Assembly: GCA_902805475.1 (NCBI GenBank)
Contig: CADCSX010000023.1
Location: 1,116,001-1,180,000 of the forward strand
DNA length: 64,000 bases
Direction: 5' to 3'
From: Entonaema liquescens
Taxonomy: Eukaryota; Ascomycota; Sordariomycetes; Xylariales; Xylariaceae
Positions within the stretch are counted from its first letter, which is position 1. Every line of letters begins with the position of its first letter. The position numbers and the translations under genes were made by a program. Below, piece by piece: positions 37,321-48,348 of this stretch. The notes under the pieces are model-generated. The model ran no database searches. It saw only the letters and a program-made list of their open reading frames with translations, and had not been told where the DNA came from.

Positions 37321-39150
37321 TTAGCTGAACGTACACCAATGATACTCCACATATACTTCAGAAAAAAGGCCTGTCCCATTCCTTCGAAGTGGAATACAAG
37401 CAGTAGTAAAAATTAAGGGGTAAGCCATACCTTGAGTAACTCCCCGCAGCATCTAAATCCAGCCTCCCACGAATGCAATCGTCAAAATCAACGTCTGCAT
37501 AAATTATGCCCTCCTCATCCTCCCATTGCGGCCCGGCGAGGACATCCCCGGTAGGAGATACGATGCTAGACCCACCTCGAGAGATGAAGCTACTGCTTGG
37601 TGTAGTATGAGTTTTCACCAACGCCTGCGAGTCGCCCTTGGCTTGAGTCTCTTCCTCCTCTTCGACCACAGCGGACGACGTTAGGTCTCCCTCGGGAAGC
37701 GCAATCTCATTGCCATCCTCATCAAATACGGAGCGTCTCCGCCCCTGAGTTGCTACCCTCGGTTTCCCAGACGCGCTGGGGGAGGTTGGGGATAGGGGTA
37801 ATGCGATCTCAAAGCCGTCTTCGGTCATGAATGAGTTCCGCCTTCCGGTCGTGGTCCTTTGGTGCTCGCTATGTATTGCAATAGTGTGTTTATGATTATG
37901 CGTAACTGCTGAATCGGTTATAGGGTCTCCACGCACGCACATGTTCGAGCTGACGACGAAGCAGCGACCCTCGAGGGCTATTGTGCGCATTACTGCATGT
38001 TTATTGTTAGCCACTTTCTCCTTTTATTCTTATCGTTAGGTGTGATAGACTTTAGGAATATGAGGGTCCCTTCCATAAGTCATAGGAGGACACTTACGCG
38101 GTAACCAAGTGTCGCGACCATCTGCCGTGGGGGCGAGGTATAGATTAACATTCTGGGCATAGAGACTCTGCCGCAACAGGGGCATATAATTTTCCCAGCA
38201 GATAGCAGCAGCTAAGTTGATACGAACGCCACGGATTGTGGTGCTCACTGCTTTGAGGGTTGCAGGTGATCCTTGTGCCCAGATAAGTCGTTCCGTGCCC
38301 GTCTGCCCGACGTTAGTTGATCCTCATAATCTTCATTGCTATAACAGCCCCGAGTAATAGCACATTCCTTTAAATCCCTTGAAACTCCTTGAAATTCTCC
38401 CCTGAAATCCCATCCGCATGGGTATTCCACCGAAGTCGTAGTCGCTTAATGGACCACCATACAATTCCAAGCTGAAATCCTACTCCGATCTCCTTCTATA
38501 AGAGCACCAGGTAGTTCAACAAGCTCTCAAGACTAGAAAAGACCACAGTACGCGGCCTTGCCAACCATGATCTAGGTGGCTTCACGTTCCTGCAAGGGCT
38601 AACGCCAATCACACAAAAGGGTAAGAAAAATCGCACTTACCGGCTGGACCTTTCTCCTCTTCCCAATAACCCCCAACTTAGGGCAGACATACACGACAGA
38701 GCAATACAAGCTCCCCCCAGCTTTTTCCACGAGCCCAACCACAATAAAAACACCTGTCTCCCTCGCAATCCGCTCCAGCTCCTCCCTCGTCCCGTCTCCT
38801 CTATGCACCGGCCCCTGCGCATCGCCCGCCACGACAGCCTCGACGCTCAACTGTCGTTTTACCCAAGCTTCTCCTGCTCCAGCGCCATCGCCAACGGTAT
38901 CGCCCAGGTCAACCGCGCTTTTGAAGTAGCGCAGGTAGTCCTCGCGGCCCTCGGCTGTGCGAGACCCTATCTTGCATCCGAAGTCTAGACCCCGGGGGTA
39001 CCCGCCGAGGTAAGCTTCCGGCAGGAGGAGGATGTCGGCTTTCTTCGCCGCGGCGCGGGTGGCGATGTGCTGGAGCTGGGCGAGGGTCTCCTTGGTAGTC
39101 GCTTGTGTCCCCGGGGATGCCGTGGCAAGCCGGATCTTTGCGGAAGTCAT
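37321..39150 (-). CDS. Nitrilase (carbon-nitrogen hydrolase) with long low-complexity insertion
   Basis: Exons 38641-39150, 38098-38302, 37431-37992 and probably 37321-37381; about 445 residues, longer than the usual 320-370. The Glu-Lys-Cys triad is visible: Glu in LLLPEAYLGGYPRG, Lys in GKRRKVQP (with TGTERLIWAQGS following across intron 1) and Cys in AAAICWENYM. Family block NVNLYLAPTADGRDTWLP joins LMRTIALEGRCFVVSSNMCVRGD across intron 2. About 110 disordered residues are inserted before the conserved SFISRGGSSIVSPTGDVLAGP. The insert contains two copies of a GRRxS...EDGxEIALP motif. Nitrilases hydrolyse nitriles to acid plus ammonia; the substrate here is not inferable. Intron 1 is long (338 bp). 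The last exon (RNGTGLFSEV...) is my least certain join; the alternative is read-through from GSYSR into YGLPLN with a stop at 37358. Confidence 0.88.
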
Positions 39151-40790
39151 GGTTAGGTGGTTTCCGTAACGTTTAGGGTTATAAGAAGGTGTAATACGAA
39201 GCTAAATATATGAGGATATATATAAATGGATAGTTTAGTCAGATAAGACTTGGAGATGATTCAACTAGGAACTCTTTCTCGTTCCGTATTCAGTAATGAA
39301 GCTACCCCGCACCATGTCGTGATCTAGACTACACTATCTAGTCCATCAGCTACACTAACGACGATCTAATTTAATCAAGGCTTTTCTATGATACACGCAA
39401 GGAAAACATTATAAAGCTTAGCAGAGCTAGATATTTGGAAAAAAGAAAAAAAAAAAGAGATAGCTATCGTATAGAAGCGTCTTATGAAACTTATCGACGA
39501 ATACCAGAGTAAATTATCCATTCCATATAACGTAACCAGTGTATTTCATTGCGAGGGTCTACTCGGCATAAAACAGAAAGATGTAGAGATAGAGAAATCG
39601 GGGATGTAGAGGGTGTTAAACGGTATAGGGTATCAAACGTAGGGTGCCCTAGGTGATTTGATATATCGTTACAGGCTTCTTGGCTTATACTATATAAGCC
39701 TCTCCTTTTGGTCTAGGGACTAGAAGAACCCAAGTCCTACCTTTGGCTGCTTTTTTGCTTTAGGCGAGAAGTTTAGCTGAATGACTGGACCAGTTTAAAG
39801 CGACTATAGCATGTTACTCGAATACGGTTAGGGGTTCAAGGTTGTTTAACCTCAACATTGGCATGCTGATTACAAATCTCTTCAATAGGAGTATGGCCTA
39901 CACGTCGAGTTGGTGGTTCAAACAGTATTATTTGTTTTATTTGGGTGGTTTTATTGTAGGTAAATTGTCACGGCTCCGGGCCAGACAACTAGGCAGCCGC
40001 ATTATGTGCTCAGTCGTCCATGAGAACCCAGATAATGGTTTCCGGGTTTCATACACAATGGGATTCTTAAGACTTAAGGACGCAAATTCGTCTTCGGGTG
40101 TTCCATAGAGAGGTGAGTGTAAAGACGGGTAGATACGCCTAACTTTGTCCTCGGTTCCTTACTTAAATTGTTTTGTCATATTCAGATATACGCCGTAGAT
40201 TGTATCGTTAACCCATTCACATGAACTTATAGCAACCTTGCTGAATCCTAGAAGTTACACTATTGGAATCGACACGTTTCAGGAGAGCCACAGGTTGCTG
40301 GTGTAGTAGTCGTAAGTGTAAGTGTAATAATAATAATAATAAGAATTGCCACTGTTGTTATAGAAGCTACAAGGTTGCCTAGCATTGCTGGGCAACCCCC
40401 CGAGATATCTAGCAACAAGCCTTATAGGAAGCAGTTTCCTTATGCCTAAACACATTATCGTCACGTCGTCTAAGCTCCCTAAAGGGGGAGTCACCAAGTA
40501 GGTACCTTAGGTACGCACCCCTTAGCAACCTTAGAAATCATTTGTGCCTATTTCCTCCCCCAGACCCGCAAAACATTACTTTCTACACCTACAAATTTGC
40601 CTGCCTAACATCCTTCACGATTCTATCATCCTTCACAACTACCATTCATATCACTAACAACTAAACATTTCTATTTCATCCTTTTTCACACCCAAAATCA
40701 GATAAACTGTCATTATCCCTACGACAAGAAAGCACCGTGAACTCTCCTTAACCACCAAACACACCGTCTACGACTGCAAACCCCGGCAAG
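39151..40790. other. Intergenic
   Basis: Upstream of the nitrilase and of the next plus-strand gene. From about 40560 to 40780 the plus strand is pyrimidine-rich with ACC/ATC words, typical of a fungal promoter/5' UTR for the gene at 40791. A (TAA)n microsatellite of about 18 bp lies near 40325. A 12-base A-run sits near 39448. Confidence 0.6.
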
Positions 40791-41295
40791 ATGTCCGATG
40801 CTGAAAAGACGGGCCATCTCCCCAACAAGGCTTGGGCCTGCATAGGTACGTAACTGTATTCCCCTACCCTTCTTCCTCTTCCACGTCCAAAAGTCATGAT
40901 TTCTTCGAAACCTCTACACACGGACCACTATCCACAAGACACAACTGCCTTTGCAGCCCATAGAACAGACCCTAACTTCTATTGCTACAGTTGAGATCTT
41001 GTCCCATGAAGGAGACGTCCGGACCCTCAGCCGTCTGGGCCAATGCAACTCATTCCTCAATGATCTCGTAGTCCCGAAGTTAGCATCCGACCACATCTAC
41101 TACAACCACGATAGCGCACGAGTCGATGCGAACCTCGCTGCTGACGACCAGGATGGCTTAACTCGGATTCGCCCTTATGAGCTTCTGAGAGCTAGGATGA
41201 ATGATCCTAACTTGGAACAAGAAGATCGGCGTGGCGGCGTTCCCCCTCATATACATCAACTACTTGGAGACCTCCTTACCTGGGAGGATCTATAG
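40791..41295 (+). CDS. Small hypothetical protein, F-box-like
   Basis: Exon 1 40791-40845 (MSDAEKTGHLPNKAWACI), intron 40846-40963 (GTACGT donor; acceptor CCCATAG chosen because the nearer CAG gives a frame that stops at once), exon 2 40964-41295; product 128 residues. The stretch LPNKAWACIEQ, then DVRTLSRLGQCNSFLNDLVVP and HIYYN, is laid out like a degenerate fungal F-box (LP...L..L..tcr.l..l..p.LyrhI). I do not recognise the rest, which is acidic and helical. A pyrimidine-rich leader suggests a transcribed gene. It may be a truncated member of a longer F-box family. Confidence 0.55.
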
Positions 41296-42385
41296 GGCAG
41301 GAGAGAATGGAGTGCTACGGGCAGGGAGCGGAGGATTTCATATACTAGGCGATGATTTAGCTCTGTCCGCCTCAAGAGGGTGTGCTTTACACATCTCGTG
41401 GTGCCAGTGATGCACTTAGTTGTAGTCTGCATCTTAGATATACACAACTCTAGATGCAGATAAATAAAACAATAGGTACCTACCTAATAACTCCTATGGA
41501 GGTTCTTTAAACATATAATGAAGCATCTTTACCCCCGTAAAATTTCCCAGAACGTACATAATTCTCAACCTAGGATAGGAGAGAAAGGAGATACAAGCCT
41601 ATTATGATCACATGTAGTATGTTGTGACGTTGTGGTCCGATCCTATGACCAGTAAAAATAAATGTTTCTAAATACGGCGAAAGTCGTCTGAGCACAGGTT
41701 AATTCTCACAGAAACGACTTTTAACAAAGATCATGGGTGAAACATGTGGCTCCCACGTGAAACGTATATATATATATATACCCACTCGTGAAGGTAACTT
41801 TTAGAGTTAGTGTCATTGAAGCAAAGAGAATACGAACAATTAAACTGTGAAGTCAATTAGGGAAGAAACTGATGCCTTGAATTGCTGGTTTTACCAAAAA
41901 TTTGTGTCTTTTTTTTGTGTTTTAATCCTGGCTACAGGTGAATGAATGTGTAAAAGTACGGCTATTAGCTACCAGGCAGATATGACCTGGACCAAAAAAA
42001 AACTGCAAACTCGGCATGACATGAGTTGTGTCACATGGACATATGCGTTGATGAAAGAAGCACTATTTATTAGTTCCATTGCTGAAAGCGAGAAGCCAAC
42101 TCCACTGCCCGATGCCTGATGCCATCTGCTCAGGGGGTGGGTATCTCTAAAACAGGTATTAGTAGTCCTAAGAAGGACAATGAATCATTTATACATCGTA
42201 AAAAGCCGCCTGCAACCTCAAAGTCATCTCATCATCAAGTGATGGGGAATCCCAGCTATCGTGAATCATCCGCCACGAACCGACCAATAATATTATGTGA
42301 CCTTTTTCCGTACCCCCTCAAACCTAAATGCCTTTTTTCTGAATTAAGATTCAGCCTGACCCAAATCACTTGCTCACCAAGTCGC
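41296..42385. other. Intergenic
   Basis: Downstream of the F-box-like gene and of the CFEM gene (convergent 3' ends). Contains an (AT)n run near 41768-41780 and a C-poor AT-rich stretch. No gene seen. Confidence 0.6.
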
Positions 42386-43592
42386 TTATAGCATCAAGGC
42401 AGCCAAACCGGCAGCGGCGAGGAGACCAGCCGGTGCTGCGGTACGCTGTGCGGCAGGGTTCGAGGTAGACGAGCCTGACTCATTGCCTGCGCTGCCAGAA
42501 GATTCGCTGCTTCCCTCCGAGGTCTGGCTGCTTGCCGGTCCAGTAGTGGTGATACTAGTCACCAGGGTCGAGCCGTTGGAGGTAACAGACGACTCGATCA
42601 CACCCGTAGTGACAGATCCAGACTCAGTGCCAGAGGTGACACTGCCCGAGGCGGAAGCCTCAGAGGTCGAGAAGACAGTACTAACGACAGCGGAGGTGAT
42701 GGGTCCATCGCTGCCACTGATAGTGGTCGAGGCGGTCTCAGTAGTGATAGGAAAAACTACACCAGTACCGGAAACTGAATTGACTGTTGTGAGCATAGAG
42801 ATATAAACATCACCATAGCTGCCTGTAACTATGGTGAAGGGGAGGTCCTTACTGCTGGATCCTTCAGTTGCTGATCCTCCAGAAGCCGAAGACTCGGAAG
42901 CCGACGAGGCCGAAGCCGAAGCTGAACCAGCGGATGAGGCTGATTCCTGGGAGGACTTCCGCCTTCTGTTAGTGGATTTATTAAAATCGTTTATGTATTG
43001 GGCAAAGACTTACACTAGGGTTGACGGTGGGAGACGCAGTTGCGACCACAGTAGTGGAGGCAGAAGGGTTCTCGCCAGTCTAAGATTAATGAGTCAGCCA
43101 AAGTTGGAGCCATGTTTTCATGCCTGCAACTTACAGCAGAGGGAATACCAGAGACGGCAACACCGACGCCTGAATCAGACAGTTAGTACTAGAGACGCCG
43201 ATAACTTATCGATTAAATTATAATGAGGACTTACTAGCGCAGTATTGACTACCGTACTGGATGACCTGCTGGGCAACGGACTGATCCGGGCACGACTCCG
43301 TAGCGCAGTCTCTAACTCCGTATATGAAGTTCTGTTTGGTGCAAAGGCAAGAGGGGGTGATGTCGGTGCAGCCAAGCACAGAAGCCTGGCTCAGCATGTT
43401 GTTGATGCAGGTGACCTATAGAGGATTGAATGAGTACATCTCACGTTAAAGATACCTTTATTTATGCACCCAAGATTGGCGAGAATAGATGATAATACTT
43501 ACACCGCATTGAGGGAAGCTCTGAGGGAAACCGGAGCCCTGAGCGGCAACGGCGCCTGCAGAGATACCAACGAGGATTGCAGAGACCTTCAT
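42386..43592 (-). CDS. CFEM-domain GPI-anchored cell-surface protein
   Basis: Five exons: 43503-43592, 43235-43415, 43135-43169, 43014-43079, 42386-42955; product 313 residues. The signal peptide is MKVSAILVGISAGAVAAQ. Exons 1-2 carry a full CFEM domain with eight cysteines (FPQCG, VTC, LGC, SCLC, RDC, ESC, YC), the fold used in fungal haem binding, surface adhesion and some effectors. After it comes a Ser/Thr/Ala-rich stalk typical of mannoproteins, then a C-terminal GPI signal (TSNPAAQRTAAPAGLLAAAGLAALML, cleaved near Asn/Ser). The exon 5 acceptor (GGAAG) is the only one that keeps phase with the previous exon. A short further intron between 42858 and 42800 is conceivable but not needed. 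The start at 43592 is chosen because it opens the signal peptide; an upstream in-frame ATG at 43661 would bury it. Confidence 0.9.
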
Positions 43593-46500
43593 CTTGGATA
43601 ACGCCGTAGGTAGATTAACGACGAGAGATTGATATGTTGAGGTTGGTTGACTGTGCACCAAGAATGGTAAGAATTGCTGCTGTCAAAATGAAAACTTAGA
43701 AAGATCAAAGAAATGGATGCTCAAAAAGCTTGCAAAATTGTGAAATGTGTGTGTGGATGAGGGAGCGTTCACAGTTGTGATGTTGGTGGAAGATGTATTG
43801 TGTTTCTGAGACTGTGGGTGTGGAAAATGTTGTGGAAGAAAAGAGAAGTTGAATGAATGTTGAGATTGGGAAGAGGGGACTGTGTATGTTTATCGGCGAA
43901 CAGAAAGTGCGAAGCAGGCAGCTGCGAAAAAGCAGGTACAATACAACGAGTTATCAAACCACAAAAGGAAAGCGCACCTGAATGTCCGTTAAGAAGGTAA
44001 TTTCCTTCGGTTGTGTAGCTGTTGTATGGACTTGTGCGATGTAAGACACGAAACAGATGTGCAGAGCGCAATAATAGAAGATGATTAAATTTGGAAAATG
44101 GAAGGGAAGGGCTGGTAAATGTGTGTGTGAGGTAGCACGCGCCGATACAGGTTATGATAATAGGTGATGATTTGGGAAGTTGACAATAGCGGAGTGTATG
44201 CGCGTGCGCGATGTGTAAGGTCGGCGATGCAGGCAGAAATAAACTGGATATTGATAAAAACGAGATATAATTACTTACCAGTTGGGATAGAGTAAGGCTT
44301 GGTTTTGATCGAGTGAGAAGTCACAAATTGAGGCTGTCACGGCTTATTTCTATCGACTCGGGTGTTGGATGTTGGTGTTGAAGAAGGAAGAAAGTCGGCG
44401 GAAGGCAGATGTTTCAATCTTTTAAGATCGGGTTGCTTGCTTGGTGATTTCTTTCTTGCACATGTGAAGTAAAAAAAATAAATTGGGAAGGAACTACGAA
44501 GAAAGATGTACGGATGGTTGGTTCCCAAGGCAATTAAATAATTAATCGGCCAGAGAAGTTAAGTCATACCTGAAAATTGATCTTATTGAATACTTCTGAT
44601 GTACCTATCTCCAGTTCCTTAAGCGTTAAGTGCCCATCTGATTTATACTAACATGGCTAGCTGATCCACATGCACCTGCAGGTAACACTGGTTCTGTGTA
44701 CACAAAGGCCGAATGGGTATCGTACCTATTGCTTGCTCCTTCCTTTAATTATTTAGGTACGTCCTGTAGTAACAGCGTTGCCTAGGAAAATGCTGTATTC
44801 TGCACCAAACTTGCTTCGAAAAAAGAGGTACCCACATCCACCTATACAGGTGTATACCAATATGTAGGTACCGACGGCGATGATTTTGAGGCTACCTCAT
44901 ACCTACCTAGGTACTGATGAAAGCCTGGCGTAACATGTACCCATGTACCTGATCCACCAATCTTGTTTAATGGTTCCCAGAAATCTAGCTACTGATCGTC
45001 GATGCTAACATGAACGTGGACAGCAACAATTGATAGTAAGTGCTAAGTTGGTAAGCTACCCATGGTAGTTAATAGTTTAGTATACTTGGCACGGGTCTTG
45101 ACGGCCCATACCGCGTTGCATCATCAAGTGGGAACTACCTAATGCCCCTCGAACTAAATAAAGGGAGTGTGTACGTGATGAGCTCATTAACATCTACTGG
45201 TCCTATCTAGGTAGTTGTAATTACTTGCAGTTATCTGTATCTGGTTTAGACTTGGCTAAAAGAAGCAAAGTTGATATATCTATGGACTGCATGCGGCAAC
45301 GCTAGATCTTTGGTTTCTGGAAGAAAATTGGAGGCTGGTAGTACTTTATGAAGTGAATTTGGATAACCCTATTGGCGGCTCGATTTTTGTTCTTGATATC
45401 TACCTGATCGGGTGTTCTGGCGGTCCAATATTGGCCATAATGGACGTATCTGCATGAGGTACATCATACAGCTCATGTAAATACTTGAGGTACATGTTTG
45501 TAGTAACACAAACAACTACTGATTCATAGACTTTAAAGAGTGAATATGATGCGTAGATATTCAAGGCCATTGTAAACAACCAAGAAAATTCTGGAAAGAG
45601 AATCAATACTATGATAGGTAAATAGATTCAAAGCGGAGTTGAAGCTCCCAAGAAAATACCTGCAAGGGTTACGATTAAGGCGATTACTGCATATGGACAG
45701 TTGGAAGTGGTGATCTAGCATTTTGATTGGTTGATAATACTGATTATGTAAACCATGGTAGACAGTGGCTTGCTTTGGGTGCCGTTAGCCGTCCCTAGGC
45801 ATTGCCTTGGTTGCAGACTTAGCACAACATAGGTACCTATGCCAAACTATAAAGGTCTATACCTAAAAAAGGTATTTAGACTCTAGAGTACCTAATTACC
45901 TATCTAAGAAGACCTGGGGGGTTGAGCTGAACACGAGCTTGTTTGTTACCTGTCATGGGTCATATTCAAGAGTGAACAAGTTATATGCATTGGTATCCTT
46001 GCTGTCCTTGCTGTCCTTGCTGTCCTTGCTAAAAATGCCTGACTGAGGTATCATTCAAAGATCTGTGGACCCACAATTGATCAACCAGGGTTGTCGAAAA
46101 TCGAAGATGCAAGGCACGGTTGCAACTATCCTGGTCTGTTGCTCTTAGCTACAATTGATGTCATACCCTTTTTAACCAATCAGATTAAAGATACCTGGTA
46201 ACTAATCCATGCTAGGATCTTGCCCCGCATGAGCTTCGATGCCTGTGCCCGGACCTCTTCCCAGCTCGATTCTCCATTCTCCAACTCGGTCCATTATCAG
46301 AAGATGTTCCTGATCCAAGCTCAAGAGCCAGTTCAATTCCCAAGGAGCTAGCTAGGCATTAAGACCGGACGGTTATAATAAGGCACCTAATATGAGTACC
46401 TATATTGAATATGAATTCTTATCAACGAAATATACCTCACCCAACGAGAAATAAAGAAAAAGCAAGATTAGAGACCCTGTCTAGCAAAAGGCCCCATTAA

Positions 46501-48348
46501 AATCAACCCAGTCGATTAAGTGATGAGTTGTCACGTTGATGTCACATCAAGTTACAGCAAAAGAATTTCCCCAGTGACAACTAATCGTGTTAAATGTGTC
46601 CCGACCTTGTGGTTTGATATTCAATAAATGAGAACTCTAACCTATCTCATCTACCAAGCTATTAAGCTCTAGTCACTTTGGACATACATCCTATTTGCAA
46701 GTCAAGATTTGGTTAACGCCAGCTTGCAGCTCAAATCCGTTTAAACGGGTTCTCGCCGGTGCTAGTGTCGATAACGGTCTCACGGAGTTCCCGTCGTGGC
46801 ACGACTCAGCATTCAAGTAGGGAGTTGTGGTCCATCCGCGCTCAATTATCCCAATCGCATAGAACTTAGGCATCATTCCAAGTAATTCCATGGCCATAAC
46901 ATGATATCTTCCAAAGAACCACGTATGGACATAAGGGGCCAAGAATTATCGCCGGGAAGAAAACAGCCTCGCCAAGTGAAACAGTTGGAAATTTGCACCA
47001 CTATCCCGTGCGACCTGCCATGGACACAAAATGTCCCTTAAGACGCTAGCAAGCTGCCGTAAAAACCTGTCCCGTCCGAGAAGTAGAAGAATAAAAAAAA
47101 AGTAGCTGATGTTTTGTGCTACGGCAAGGGACCAGCTGGAGCAACACCAACGAGTCATTCTAGCACTCTTTCGTCCCGGGGCAAGAAATCCCTAGCTGGC
47201 GCACTATTACGTCGACGGCAGAGACGCTAGCAGTATCTTCCACATCTACTATTGGCTCCACCACCGTCATTGGCGGAGCAACAAACATCTACACTGTCAT
47301 GCCCGTCTTTTCTATAACTACCTACCTACCTATGTTTCACCGAAACCCGTCCTGCCGTGGTCCCCAGGCGAAACTTCGAAGCAGGTTATTTGTGCGTGGC
47401 TGGGCACTCACGCAGTCCCGTTCGGACCGCGCGTCTTCCTTCAACCCTCCGTCATTAAAACATCGATGTGACCTTAACCCGCTATTCGGAATGATCGCAA
47501 GTCGGTGAGGCTTCGGTATAATCCTTCGGACGGGAGTAAGAGGTCCTATTTGATTGATTTACATCACCTGGGGTATTCTACATGATGGAGGATCGTGTAC
47601 GACACCAACCTGGTGTTTTATGCGATGTCTTGCCGATGTCGTAGGACGCGTGTCGAGTACCCTAAAATTGGACCCCGTAGTAAATTCTGCTCTCCTATCT
47701 TGTTTTGAACCTGCTGAGTGCTAGATCTTTATGTCTGGCGGGAAAGAAATTTCCTTAATCACATCGACGATTTTAAAGGACAGACATCGAATAAGGTTCT
47801 CCCGAGTATTGTAGTGTCTCGATCACCATATGTCTCAGGGATTCCTTATTTTAGGAGGTAGTTATCCAATAGGCCAGTGTCAACTCTTCAGCTTAAGCTC
47901 GCTATTAGTCCGAGTAACAACACCAAATTTCTTTCCACACAAACCAGACATGAATTTGGTATGAGTATTATAAAGTATTAGGCATTAAGTCACTTGTTTA
48001 TATCATGAGAAACGGGATGTGCTTATTACAATAACTTCGTTCATTTATTCCTGGAGGCGTAGCAGCAAGAAGCCAGATGCTACAATCAAATGGGCAACAA
48101 GCATGCAAAACTAACGCCAAGTATGACTCCTCAGGAAAACTATCGAGAAATAGTTATACAAGTCCATATGCAGAGCTAAACAAATGCCCTATGAACCCTA
48201 GCCGCGATGCAACTGCATCGATGCATCTTATTTATTACGTTTCTCCACGTATTCCGTCTCAGGTGGACGTATATCATTAACACCCCCCCAGTTTCCATTA
48301 ATCCATCGTCAACTGCATGTCATCATTCCCATATCCTCATGAAATTCT
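43593..48348. other. Gene-poor interval, 4.7 kb
   Basis: The CFEM-proximal 0.9 kb is CA/CT-rich on the minus strand and probably contains promoter and 5' UTR. From 44.6 to 46.5 kb the DNA is AT-rich with many TACCTAGGTA/GGTACC palindromes and one 9-bp tandem repeat. Frames at 46691-47158 (-) and 47299-47508 (+) have no family signal. No gene supported. Confidence 0.6.
45996..46030. repeat. Tandem repeat, 9-bp unit x3.9
   Basis: Adjacent copies of TCCTTGCTG, three complete plus eight bases, in non-coding DNA. Confidence 0.85.

Noticed and set aside
42831..43223. 130-codon plus-strand frame rich in Glu/Ala
   Set aside because: Mirror of the Ser/Ala-rich stalk of the CFEM protein on the other strand.
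34794..43592. A biosynthetic gene cluster (GMC oxidase, nitrilase, F-box-like, CFEM)
   Set aside because: No backbone enzyme (PKS, NRPS, terpene or RiPP precursor), pathway regulator or transporter is interleaved, so the grouping looks incidental.
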